Assembly: GCA_934646835.1 (NCBI GenBank)
Contig: CAKUES010000016.1
Coordinates: forward strand, 1-42,059
Source of the DNA: an uncultured Coriobacteriales bacterium
GTDB taxonomy: Bacteria > Actinomycetota > Coriobacteriia > Coriobacteriales > QAMH01
DNA: 42,059 nt
Direction: 5' to 3'
Shown here: piece after piece, positions 30,860 to 37,952 of the stretch
Position numbering within the stretch: position 1 is the stretch's first letter
How the letters are laid out: the number at the start of each line of letters is the position of its first letter
The notes under the pieces: model-generated
What the model saw: the letters and a program-made list of their open reading frames with translations, nothing else
Told to the model about the DNA's origin: nothing
Databases searched by the model: none
Translations under genes and position numbers: made by a program

Positions 30860-31693
30860 ATGTTCGCATCTGCAGAGCTGCCCTTGGCAATCTTCACCAC
30901 CCTGGCTCCTATCGGCGCAGGCGGTTTCGTCGGACTTGCCGCCCTGCTCTTTGCAGGCGCCATCGGCGAGGACAAGTACAAGAAGGCCGACATCGTCGCC
31001 CTCGTCGCACTGATCCTCACCTGCGTCGGCTTTTTGGCCTCCACCATGCATGTCGCCAACGCCGGCCACATCATGGGCGCCTTTAGCGGCATCGGCTCCT
31101 CGCCCATGTCCAACGAGGTCGTCTGCGGCATCGTCTTCGTCGTCGTCGCAGCCATCTACGTGATCTTGGCCTGGACCGGCAAGCTGGCCGCAGGCGCTCG
31201 TAAGGGCTTCGCGGCTGTCGTCGCCGTCGTCGGCATCGTCTTCATGATCATGACCGCCATGGCCTACATGATCGCCACGATCGCCACCTGGAACTCCGTG
31301 CTGACCATCGCCGAGATCCTCGGCATCGGCATCACCGGCGCCGCAGCCTTCGCAGCGCTGACCCTCGCCATGACCGATGAGGGCTCCGCCGCTAAGAGCT
31401 GCGTGATGGCGCTCGCCGTCATCGGCGCCGCGCTCGCTGTCATCGGCGTCATCGGCATCGCAGTCGTCGCCAGCGGCACCGCATCCTACGTCGTCGATGG
31501 TGGCGCGGTCGTTTCCGGCAACATGGTTGCGATCGTCTGCTCCATCATCTGCTTCGTCGCAGCTGCAGCACTCAACATCATCGGCCGCAGCAGCACCCTC
31601 GCAGCCGCTGCCGTCGTCCTCGCAGTCGTCGCCGGTCTCGCCGCACGCTGCGCCTTCTATGGCATGATGATCTCCGTGGGTCTGGCCCTATAG
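30860..31693 (+). CDS. dmsC: DmsC-type membrane anchor / quinol oxidase subunit
   Basis: A 277-residue integral membrane protein with about eight helices that fits the DmsC family: N-terminal ELPLAIFTTLAPIGAGGF, HVANAGHIMGAFSGIGSSP in the first periplasmic region, and a helix-rich remainder. DmsC oxidises menaquinol and anchors DmsAB. GGAGG overlaps the end of dmsB nine bases before the ATG. The intrinsic terminator 36 bases past the stop ends the dmsABC transcript, separating it from torD and the second dmsC. Confidence 0.9.
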   Translation: MFASAELPLAIFTTLAPIGAGGFVGLAALLFAGAIGEDKYKKADIVALVALILTCVGFLASTMHVANAGHIMGAFSGIGSSPMSNEVVCGIVFVVVAAIYVILAWTGKLAAGARKGFAAVVAVVGIVFMIMTAMAYMIATIATWNSVLTIAEILGIGITGAAAFAALTLAMTDEGSAAKSCVMALAVIGAALAVIGVIGIAVVASGTASYVVDGGAVVSGNMVAIVCSIICFVAAAALNIIGRSSTLAAAAVVLAVVAGLAARCAFYGMMISVGLAL

Positions 31694-31728
31694 GCATCAA
31701 GCGCAAAGCTGCCATCGAGCAACACCGA

Positions 31729-31763
31729 AGGGAGCCAGCTCATCTCGAGTTGGCTCCCTTTTT
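31729..31763 (+). terminator. Terminator of dmsABC
   Basis: AGGGAGCCA (31729-31737) pairs perfectly with TGGCTCCCT (31751-31759), 13-nt loop, ending in TTTTT. Confidence 0.92.
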
Positions 31764-31781
31764 GCTTCGAGCGGCCGATGC

Positions 31782-31878
31782 GGTCGACGTGTACCAGTGA
31801 CAAAGTGACCAACATAGAGCGCTTTCGGTGCCACGAAGTCAACGATGTTGGTCACTTTGTCACTGGTACACGTCGACC
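31782..31878. repeat. CCAGTGACA paired inverted repeat, copy 4 (perfect arms)
   Basis: Two 34-nt perfect arms (31782-31815 and 31845-31878), loop 29 nt. The outer part of the arm (GGTCGACGTG) and the inner part (GTGACCAACAT) differ from other copies, but the core TGTACCAGTGACAAAG is kept. It lies between the dmsABC terminator and the chaperone gene. Confidence 0.95.
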
Positions 31879-31944
31879 ACCGTCCGATACAACGACCCGA
31901 CCTGTCCATCCCCACCACCCAACCAACCCCAAAGGAGGCCGACC

Positions 31945-32586
31945 ATGAGCAACCGCTTCAATGCTGCCACGCTGGAGGCAATCGCCTTCATCGGCAACAC
32001 GCTCTCCCCTCTCTTCCTCGAAGACCCCGTCAAGGGAGACCAGGCAGCCTACAACGCCTTCAAGGCACTCGACGCAAACGCTGGCGCCGCAGAGTGGCCC
32101 TTCGCCGAGCCCGCCCTTGCCGCAGAGTGCCTCGCAACCATGGTCCGCGAGCTCAACGACACGCCGGCTGCAGACCTCGCGCACGATTTCCGAGTGATGT
32201 TTGTCGGTCCCTTCAAGAAGACCTGCCCACCCTGGGGCTCGGTCTACATGGACCACGAAGGCGTGACCTTTGGGCCGACGACGCTCGCCCTGCGCGAGTG
32301 GATGCGCAAGACGGGCATCGAGCGCGTGCAAGACGAGCGCATGCCAGACGACCACATCGGCTACCTGCTCTCGATGATGGCTTGGACCGCGCTCAACAGG
32401 CCGGAGGCACTCGAAGAGCTGCTCACCGAACACCTGCTGACATGGGCTGCGCATTTCTTTAACTTGATGGAGAATAGTGCAGAGCAAGCGTTCTACGTCG
32501 CGCTTGCCAGGCTGACGAGAGACAGCCTGGAGGGAATCAAGGAAATCGCGGGTCTCGAGGTCGAGACGCCGCGCTTCTTCAGGTAA
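31945..32586 (+). CDS. TorD/DmsD-family reductase maturation chaperone
   Basis: A 213-residue all-helical protein of the TorD/DmsD/NarJ family, which binds the Tat leader and apo-form of molybdoenzymes and assists cofactor loading before export. Family hallmarks are FRVMFVGPFKKTCPPWGSVY (about 75-94; the conserved E/DY..LF.GP..P..P..S region) and DDHIGYLLSMMAWTAL (about 134-149). AAAGGAGG is seven bases before the ATG. Its client is most likely DmsA encoded just upstream, although a terminator and a paired inverted repeat separate them. dmsC2 follows 22 bases later. Confidence 0.9.
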   Translation: MSNRFNAATLEAIAFIGNTLSPLFLEDPVKGDQAAYNAFKALDANAGAAEWPFAEPALAAECLATMVRELNDTPAADLAHDFRVMFVGPFKKTCPPWGSVYMDHEGVTFGPTTLALREWMRKTGIERVQDERMPDDHIGYLLSMMAWTALNRPEALEELLTEHLLTWAAHFFNLMENSAEQAFYVALARLTRDSLEGIKEIAGLEVETPRFFR

Positions 32587-32608
32587 CACGAGGGGGGCGA
32601 GCAAGAGC

Positions 32609-33448
32609 ATGGGCTTGGGTTTTGCCAACGCAATCGGAGAGCTGGCGCTCGTGGTCTTCACGACGCTCGCACCGGCAGCAGCCGTCGGCTACGCGCTGTC
32701 GTGCCTGGCGCTCGTGTTCAACGACTGCGAGCCCCTCGAGCGCAACGAGCGCCTCCACAAGCTCTTCGTGCCGTTGTCCATCTGCATGATCGGCCTCATC
32801 GCCAGCGCCGCCCACCTGGGCAACCCCGCCAACGTCCTCTACGTGCTCACCGGCATCACCCGCAGCCCGCTGTCAAACGAGGTCACCGGCGCTGTGGTCT
32901 TCCTCGCGTTCGCGGCGATGTTTTGGCTCTATTCCTTTGGGCTCAAGCCCAACGTCATGCTCCAACGCATTTGGGCGGGTCTCATCTGCGCCGCCGCGCT
33001 CGTCTTCATCACGTTGGTCAGCATCGCCTACGACGTCGAGACCATCGTCACCTGGCACAGCTTCCACACACCGCTGAGCATCTGGTGCAACGCCTTTGCC
33101 GCAGGCCCGCTGCTCGCCATCCTCACGATCAAGCTCGGCGGCCCGCTCAACGGCGAGACGTGTTTCTTCAAGCCGATGGCGACCATCTGCCTCGCTGCAA
33201 CCGCGATCGGCATCATCGTCTATCTGCTCCAGGGATTCAGCCTCTACAGCATGGGCAACTACATCCTAACGGCGCAGGAGCTCTTCCCCTATTACTGGGC
33301 CGCCTTCGCGCTGCACGTCGTGCTGGGCGCCGCGGCTGTGCTCACGCGTCGTCGCATCGCGCTGTCGACCACGCTGATGTTCACCGCGATCTTTGTCATG
33401 CGCTTCAGCTTCTACATCTTCCACATGACCGCCGGTTTGGGCATCTAG
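32609..33448 (+). CDS. dmsC: Second DmsC-type membrane anchor
   Basis: A 279-residue membrane protein with about eight helices. It has the same plan as the DmsC at 30860 (ELALVVFTTLAPAAAVGYAL at the start, AAHLGNPANVLYVLTGITRS then SPLSNEVTGAVVFLAFAAMF) but is clearly diverged. Its His in AAHLGNP matches the quinol-site region of DmsC. With torD it forms a separate small operon. It may serve as an alternative anchor for the same DmsAB or for a reductase encoded elsewhere. The stop overlaps the stop of the convergent rRNA methyltransferase gene within CTAG. Confidence 0.9.
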   Translation: MGLGFANAIGELALVVFTTLAPAAAVGYALSCLALVFNDCEPLERNERLHKLFVPLSICMIGLIASAAHLGNPANVLYVLTGITRSPLSNEVTGAVVFLAFAAMFWLYSFGLKPNVMLQRIWAGLICAAALVFITLVSIAYDVETIVTWHSFHTPLSIWCNAFAAGPLLAILTIKLGGPLNGETCFFKPMATICLAATAIGIIVYLLQGFSLYSMGNYILTAQELFPYYWAAFALHVVLGAAAVLTRRRIALSTTLMFTAIFVMRFSFYIFHMTAGLGI

Positions 33449-34281
33449 ACCCTCAGCGCCCAGAAGGCGACCGCACTAGCGGCAGCCACGTTGAGGCTGT
33501 CGACCTCGTGCGCCATGGGGATCTTCACCGTGTAATCGCAGTCCGCGATCGTCTGCTTGGCCAGACCGTCGCCCTCCGTGCCGAGCACGATGGCGAGCTT
33601 GTCCTCTGCCTGCAAGACCTCGTCTTCGATGCTGACCGACTTGTCGTCAAGTGCCATGGCAGCCGTCTTGAAACCAAGCTCGCGCAGCCTGGTAATACCC
33701 GCCTCCGGCCAATCAGCCGGCGCCTCGCCGATGCGCGTCCAAGGCACCTGGAAGACCGTGCCCATGCTCACGCGCACCGCGCGGCGGTACAGCGGATCAC
33801 AGCAGGTGGGTGTGACGAGCACCGCGTCGATGTTGAGCGCGGCCGCACTGCGAAAGATCGCGCCGATGTTGGTATGGTCGACGATACCCTCGAGGACAGC
33901 GACGCGTCGTGCATCTGCCAGCAGCTCCTCCACGCTGGGCAGGGGCTTGCGATGAAAGGCGCACAGGACGCCGCGCGTGAGCTTGAAGCCCGTGAGCTGG
34001 CACAAGACGTCGAGGGTGCCCGTGTAGACGGGGATGCCCGGGACCAATGCCTCACAGCGCTCGATGATGCCTGCTGCCTGGCCCTCGACGTGCTTGTGTT
34101 CCATCAGCAGACTGATGGGCTCGTAGCCGGCGTTGAGAGCGCGGTCGATGACCTTGGGGCTCTCCGCGATGAAGATGCCCTTCTCGGGCTCGAGGCGATT
34201 GCGCAGCTGGGCCTCCGTCAGGCGGGCGAAGGCGTCAAGGTTGGGGTCTGAGAAGTCTGTGACTTCGATGACGTTGGACAT
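33445..34281 (-). CDS. SpoU/TrmH-family RNA methyltransferase
   Basis: A 278-residue SPOUT enzyme. An N-terminal substrate-binding domain (about 1-105) precedes the SAM-knot domain: EGIVDHTNIGAIFRSAAALN (motif 1 with the catalytic Asn/Arg), IVLGTEGDGL (motif 2) and KIPMAHEVDSLNVAAASAVA (motif 3). Such enzymes 2'-O-methylate tRNA or rRNA; which base cannot be told. AAGGAG precedes the ATG at 8-nt spacing. It converges on the second dmsC and the two stop codons share bases. Confidence 0.93.
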   Translation of the reverse strand: MSNVIEVTDFSDPNLDAFARLTEAQLRNRLEPEKGIFIAESPKVIDRALNAGYEPISLLMEHKHVEGQAAGIIERCEALVPGIPVYTGTLDVLCQLTGFKLTRGVLCAFHRKPLPSVEELLADARRVAVLEGIVDHTNIGAIFRSAAALNIDAVLVTPTCCDPLYRRAVRVSMGTVFQVPWTRIGEAPADWPEAGITRLRELGFKTAAMALDDKSVSIEDEVLQAEDKLAIVLGTEGDGLAKQTIADCDYTVKIPMAHEVDSLNVAAASAVAFWALRV

Positions 34282-34356
34282 GAAACGTGCTCCTTGGCAT
34301 CGGTTGGTTCAAGTGTTGCAAAGTATCGTAGCGCATCGACGTGCGATGTGGTCAGC

Positions 34357-34384
34357 GTGTACCAGTGACAAAGTGAGCAACATC
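34357..34384. repeat. CCAGTGACA unit, single copy
   Basis: GTGTACCAGTGACAAAG followed by TGAGCAACATC matches the left arm of the copy at 31782 with one change. Only a vestige of a right arm (GATGCTGACAC, near 34403-34413) remains. Confidence 0.75.
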
Positions 34385-34439
34385 CACGTTGCCGCACCCC
34401 GACGATGCTGACACGACACCAAACATATTCTGCTGCGTA

Positions 34440-34461
34440 GGGGCCGAATGAATTCGACCCC
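34440..34461. repeat. CGAATgaATTCG palindrome, copy b
   Basis: An inverted repeat with GGGG and CCCC outer arms around CGAAT-GA-ATTCG, itself bracketed by CTGCTGC and GCAGCAG. It is the second copy of the element seen at 7579-7598. Confidence 0.62.
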
Positions 34462-34506
34462 ACCCTTGCAGCAGATTACTGGACATGCGTCAGCGTTTGG
34501 ACTTGC

Positions 34507-34538
34507 TCCCCGTAGGGGAGGGACCCTGTCCCTCCCGA
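34507..34538 (-). repeat. GGGGAGGGAC hairpin repeat, copy e
   Basis: Reverse-oriented, with the palindrome at 34515-34536 preceded by CCCCGTA. It sits between the CGAAT palindrome and the GGCGCC hairpin. Confidence 0.82.
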
Positions 34539-34563
34539 GAAACCTTGCTGCAAATCGACGATC

Positions 34564-34620
34564 CTTGCGTCAGCACCCTCGATCCGCAAGAACACGTAGG
34601 CGCCAGACGAAGTCGGCGCC
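34564..34620 (-). repeat. GGCGCC hairpin repeat, copy d
   Basis: Reverse-oriented hairpin at 34599-34620. Its downstream box (GGTGCTGACGCAAG on the minus strand) is at 34564-34577. Together with the two neighbouring elements it repeats the composition found at 7497-7660. Confidence 0.82.
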
Positions 34621-34695
34621 ACTCCCCTGCAGCACACAGCCGGCCCTACGTCAGCCGCATCGAGGCCGAAAAATCGACAACGCCCCCATCGCAAA

Positions 34696-34728
34696 AAGAG
34701 GGACGCGGGATTACCCCACGCCCCTCTT
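34696..34728 (-). terminator. Terminator of dnaJ
   Basis: AAGAGGGACGCGGG (34696-34709) pairs with CCCCACGCCCCTCTT (34714-34728) with small mismatches. On the minus strand the stem is followed by TTTTTGC. Confidence 0.85.
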
Positions 34729-34757
34729 CCTTACGTGCGTTCTATGCTCCGCAGGCC

Positions 34758-35870
34758 TTAGCGCTGCAGCGGCGTGCGGCCGTCGGAAAACTCCGTGCCC
34801 CACTCCTCGTTGAGCTCCTTCATGAGCTTCTTGGCCTTGTGGGACAGCTTGCGCGGAACCTCGACCGTGATGTGGACGATGAGGTCGCCACGGCTGTCGC
34901 GGCGCAGGCGCGGCATGCCAGCGCCCTTGCAGCGGACGGTGTCGCCCGTCTGCGTGCCCTCCGGCACCTTCACCTCTACCTTCTCGTCCGGCATGATGCC
35001 GACGACCTCGATCTTGGCGCCAAGCGCCGCCTGCGCGACAGAGATCGTCGCACGGCAGTGGAGGTTGTCGCCCTCGCGCTCGAAGTACTTGTTGGGCTCG
35101 ATGCGCACGGTTGCGAGCAAATCGCCCGAGGGAGCGCCGTTCATACCGGCCTCGCCACGGCCGGTCAGGCGCACCTGCTGGCCGTCACGGATACCCGCGG
35201 GGATGTCGATGGTGACGTGCTCGCGGTCCGGAACGCGACCCTGGCCATCGCACTCGGGGCAGGGGTTCTCGATAACAGTGCCCTTGCCACCGCAATCCGG
35301 GCAGGTGGAAGAAGTCTGCATGTCGCCGAGGAAGGTGCGCTGCACACTGGTCACGCGACCGCTGCCGTGGCAGGTCTTGCACTCGACTTCCTTGCCGTCA
35401 TCTGCGCTGCCGGTGCCGCCGCACTCCTCGCAAGGAGCCAGGCGATCATAGGCAATCTCCTTCTTGGCACCGGTTGCAACCTCCTCGAGAGTGAGGCGCA
35501 GGCCGATGGCCATGTCCCGACCATCGCGGCGCACACGCGCACCGCCGCCACCGCGGCCGCCCATGCCGCCAAAGAAGGAGCTGAACAAGTCGCCCATGCC
35601 GCCAAAGAGGTCGTCCATGTTGACGGACTGATAGCCGCCGCCAAAGCCCTGCGCGGCATCAGGGGTGCCAAACTGGTCGTACATGCGCTTCTTGTTGGGG
35701 TCGCTCAGGCAATCGTATGCCTCGTTGAGCTGTTTGAACTGCTCCTCTGCATCAGGGGCTTTGTTGACGTCCGGATGCAGCTGACGCGCCTTGCGACGGA
35801 AGGCCTTCTTGATGTCGGCCTCGCTGGCGTCACGCTCCACACCCAAGATGTCGTAATACTCGTAAGCCAA
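34758..35870 (-). CDS. dnaJ: Molecular chaperone DnaJ
   Basis: A 370-residue type I Hsp40. The J domain has HPD at 32-34, followed by a Gly/Phe-rich region (about 75-115), four zinc-binding CxxCxGxG-type repeats (CEECGGTG, CKTCHGSG, CPDCGGKG and CPECDGQG) and the two C-terminal substrate-binding beta domains. It stimulates DnaK ATPase and holds unfolded clients. Start: TTG at 35870, giving MAYEYYDILG, with GGGGAG six bases upstream. ATG codons further up add residues not found in DnaJ. dnaK and grpE are not adjacent. No CIRCE or HspR-type operator was found upstream. Confidence 0.96.
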   Translation of the reverse strand: MAYEYYDILGVERDASEADIKKAFRRKARQLHPDVNKAPDAEEQFKQLNEAYDCLSDPNKKRMYDQFGTPDAAQGFGGGYQSVNMDDLFGGMGDLFSSFFGGMGGRGGGGARVRRDGRDMAIGLRLTLEEVATGAKKEIAYDRLAPCEECGGTGSADDGKEVECKTCHGSGRVTSVQRTFLGDMQTSSTCPDCGGKGTVIENPCPECDGQGRVPDREHVTIDIPAGIRDGQQVRLTGRGEAGMNGAPSGDLLATVRIEPNKYFEREGDNLHCRATISVAQAALGAKIEVVGIMPDEKVEVKVPEGTQTGDTVRCKGAGMPRLRRDSRGDLIVHITVEVPRKLSHKAKKLMKELNEEWGTEFSDGRTPLQR

Positions 35871-36098
35871 AACAAACTCCCCGTTTACGTTCGTGCAAAT
35901 AATCCCGCCCAAAGCGGGTCTCGTTTATTCACGATATTTTGGGGTATGAGCAGGCCCCTGCACAGCTACCGTTTAGGAACCGTCACCAAGCGACACCTTT
36001 TGTAACTTGCGGGCTTGGCAGCACTGCCGAATGTGGGACAGATGCAACCGCCTGTGGGTTGCAATTACGATGCCGAACGCTTGATGGCCCCCTGTTTT
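35871..36098. other. dnaJ upstream region
   Basis: No gene supported. There is a small hairpin CCCGC-N5-GCGGG at 35904-35918 in the dnaJ leader. No convincing -35/-10 pair or heat-shock operator is seen. Confidence 0.4.
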
Positions 36099-36203
36099 GT
36101 GACACAAAATGCACCAGTGGCATAAGGTGTCACCGCTGAGGGCCACAGGCACAGAGTGGGTCTTCTCGGTGATACCTTATGTCGCTGGTACATTTGGTGT
36201 CAC
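36099..36203. repeat. CCAGTGACA paired inverted repeat, copy 5 (diverged arms)
   Basis: Arms 36099-36135 and 36167-36203 with a 31-nt loop. They share the GTGACAC ends and the CCAG core but carry five mismatches between arms, so this is the most decayed pair. It lies 17 bases past the alarmone synthetase stop. Confidence 0.87.
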
Positions 36204-36220
36204 GTTCAGCGGCAGCGCCC

Positions 36221-36886
36221 CTACACGTACACGCGGGGAAAGACCGCGGTCTTGGCAGCGGCAAAGGTGCGGCAGGCGTCGATCTTGCGATGCACGCTGC
36301 CCATGCGCATGTCGAGGTCCGCGCAGCTATCAGCGCAATCGCGCAACTCGCCTGCCAAGCTCTCGGCAAGGTCGGGGTCAAGGTCCTGCTTGTAGCGCAG
36401 GCGATGCTCGAGCTCCGCCCAAAGCTCCATGGCGATGGTGCGCAGCTGGATCTCCACGCGCACATACTCCTTGGAGTCCGGCAAGAAGACCGGCGTCTCG
36501 ATGATGAGGTGGAGGCTACGATAGCCATTGGGCTTGGGGCGCTCGATGTAGTCCTTCTTCTCGACGAGGAAGACGTCGTCTTGGCCAAGAAGGCAATCCG
36601 CAACCGCGTAGATGTCCTCCTCGAAGGGGCAGATGATGCGGATGCCGGCAACGTCGTTAAGGTTCCTGCGTACGGAGTCGAGCGTCACGGGAAGCCCGCG
36701 GCGGGTGAGCTTCTCCTCGATACTCTCCGGAGACTTGAGGCGGCACTTGATCGAGTCGATGGGGTTGTAGGAGTTGGTGGCGTTGAACTGCGTGTTGAGG
36801 ACGTTGAACTTGGTCTCAATCTTCATCAGAGCGCAGTTATAGAGCGCCATGATCTCTTTGAACTCATCGGGATTGCTTTGGAGCAT
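36221..36886 (-). CDS. Small alarmone synthetase (RelQ-type GTP pyrophosphokinase)
   Basis: A 221-residue protein made of a single RelA/SpoT synthetase domain with no hydrolase or TGS domain, as in RelQ/YjbM. Signature segments are SIKCRLKSPESIEEKL (about 44-60), LNDVAGIRIICPFEEDIYAV (about 75-95), RPKPNGYRSLHLIIETPV (about 116-133) and EIQLRTIAMELWAELEHRLR (about 148-167). It would transfer pyrophosphate from ATP to GDP or GTP, adjusting growth during stress. The ATG at 36886 follows AAAGG at 7-nt spacing. A 21-bp tandem repeat about 100 bases upstream may be its operator. Confidence 0.93.
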   Translation of the reverse strand: MLQSNPDEFKEIMALYNCALMKIETKFNVLNTQFNATNSYNPIDSIKCRLKSPESIEEKLTRRGLPVTLDSVRRNLNDVAGIRIICPFEEDIYAVADCLLGQDDVFLVEKKDYIERPKPNGYRSLHLIIETPVFLPDSKEYVRVEIQLRTIAMELWAELEHRLRYKQDLDPDLAESLAGELRDCADSCADLDMRMGSVHRKIDACRTFAAAKTAVFPRVYV

Positions 36887-36983
36887 TCGCTTGCCTTTCG
36901 CTTTTTGAGCAGGTAAACGCGTATTTCTGCATGAAGCGCCGCACACGGGCGCTTTACTATCTGAAACTATCCTACCCCGCTTG

Positions 36984-37018
36984 CACCAAAGCGACACATA
37001 CCTACACCAAACCGACAC
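36984..37018. promoter_or_regulatory. Tandem 14-bp direct repeat with 21-bp period
   Basis: CACCAAAGCGACAC (36984-36997) and CACCAAACCGACAC (37005-37018) differ by one base and are 21 bp apart, two helical turns. They lie 98-132 bp before the alarmone synthetase start, fitting a dimeric response regulator or a similar operator. Confidence 0.55.
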
Positions 37019-37131
37019 TTCCCTTTCAGGATTCCTTAAGATTGGCCGCTTATAGTGGAATACGTAGTCGGCGATAGGACCCCTAAACTCCCTCCCTTCT
37101 ATCCCATCCCTTCCCTTTGCGCTGACTATGC

Positions 37132-37211
37132 TTGACAACGGCGGGCTCTGGCGTCGCAAATTCCAGAGCACCAACTACTCAGGCCGGTTCCTCCCAGGGA
37201 GCCGGCCTTTT
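37132..37211 (+). ncRNA. Candidate small RNA or leader with two hairpins
   Basis: Hairpin GCTCTGG-N11-CCAGAGC (37145-37169) is followed by a terminator AGGCCGG-N14-CCGGCCT (37181-37208) running into TTTT. TTGACA is at 37132-37137, but a clear -10 is lacking, and TATAGT lies farther up at about 37051. No coding frame matches it. It could be a short RNA or the end of a longer transcript starting in the divergent region. Confidence 0.4.
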
Positions 37212-37241
37212 CGTGTTGAATGGGACGGCAAGGGCAATCCA

Positions 37242-37325
37242 GCGCAACACTTTCGTCAGACTGATTTGTTGACCAAGCTGCAGCTGCAGCTTGGTCAACA
37301 AATCAGTCTGACTAAAGTGTTGCGC
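37242..37325. repeat. 84-bp near-perfect palindrome (AACACTT family)
   Basis: The two halves 37242-37283 and 37284-37325 are complementary with one mismatch and no loop. The centre reads CTGCAGCTGCAG. Segments AACACTT, GTCAGACTG and TTTGTTGACC are shared with the element at 38648. It ends only 55 bp before the chorismate mutase start. Its ability to form a cruciform would make it prone to deletion, so its presence is notable. Confidence 0.95.
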
Positions 37326-37380
37326 GTCAGCAGCCTGCTAAGATACAGGGAGCTAAACTCAACCGACAAGGAGTCCCCCC

Positions 37381-37944
37381 ATGGCTAAGCTCGAAGACAC
37401 CCGCAAAGAGATCGACAACATCGACAACGAGCTCAAAGAGCTGCTGATGAAGCGCCTCGACTGCTCCTTGGCCGCTGCCATGGCAAAGCACGAGGCCGGC
37501 AGCCTCGACGTCTTCAGGGCAGACCGCGAGGCAGAGGTGCTGGAGAGGCTGAGCGCAGACGTCGCGGACGACCGCAAGCCCGAGTACCTCGCCATGGTCA
37601 GCAAGATCATGGAGGCAAGCCGCATGTACCAGTACGACCTGCTCTACGACTGGAACGAGAACGCCTTCGAGACCGTGACCGGCCACGAGAAGGCAAACAT
37701 CGAGAGCATGTGCGTCATCGTGCGCTTCAACCGCAAGAACGCCCCCAACGCGCTGGGTGCCATCCTGACCATGGTCGGCGACCACGGCTTCAACATGCGC
37801 CGCGTCGAGCTGGCAGAAAACACCCCCGAGACCACGGCCTTCGAGCTCGAGATCAAAGGCGACGTGAGGGAGAAGCGCATGCGCAAGCTGCTCTTCCAGC
37901 TCTCCCGCGAGACCAGCGACTTCAAGATCATCGGCTGCTACTAG
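37381..37944 (+). CDS. Chorismate mutase fused to an ACT domain
   Basis: A 187-residue protein. Residues 1-90 are an AroQ-type chorismate mutase: Arg8 (TRKEIDNID), Arg25 (LMKRLD), Lys36 (MAKHE) and the FRADREAEVLERL segment match the E. coli active-site order. Residues about 107-187 are an ACT domain (VIVRFNRKNAPNALGAILTM), of the kind that binds phenylalanine in prephenate dehydratases. The dehydratase domain that normally lies between them is absent. The likely role is a mutase regulated by an aromatic amino acid, or a partner of a separate dehydratase. AAGGAG precedes the ATG. rsmJ follows after eight bases. Confidence 0.87.
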   Translation: MAKLEDTRKEIDNIDNELKELLMKRLDCSLAAAMAKHEAGSLDVFRADREAEVLERLSADVADDRKPEYLAMVSKIMEASRMYQYDLLYDWNENAFETVTGHEKANIESMCVIVRFNRKNAPNALGAILTMVGDHGFNMRRVELAENTPETTAFELEIKGDVREKRMRKLLFQLSRETSDFKIIGCY

Positions 37945-37952
37945 GACGCGCT

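Noticed and set aside
34485..36005. A 506-codon frame opposite dnaJ
   Set aside because: DnaJ with all its zinc motifs is encoded on the other strand. This frame also passes through two hairpin repeats and a terminator.
35871..36098. CIRCE or HspR heat-shock operator before dnaJ
   Set aside because: Neither TTAGCACTC-N9-GAGTGCTAA nor the CTTGAGT-N7-ACTCAAG type is present.
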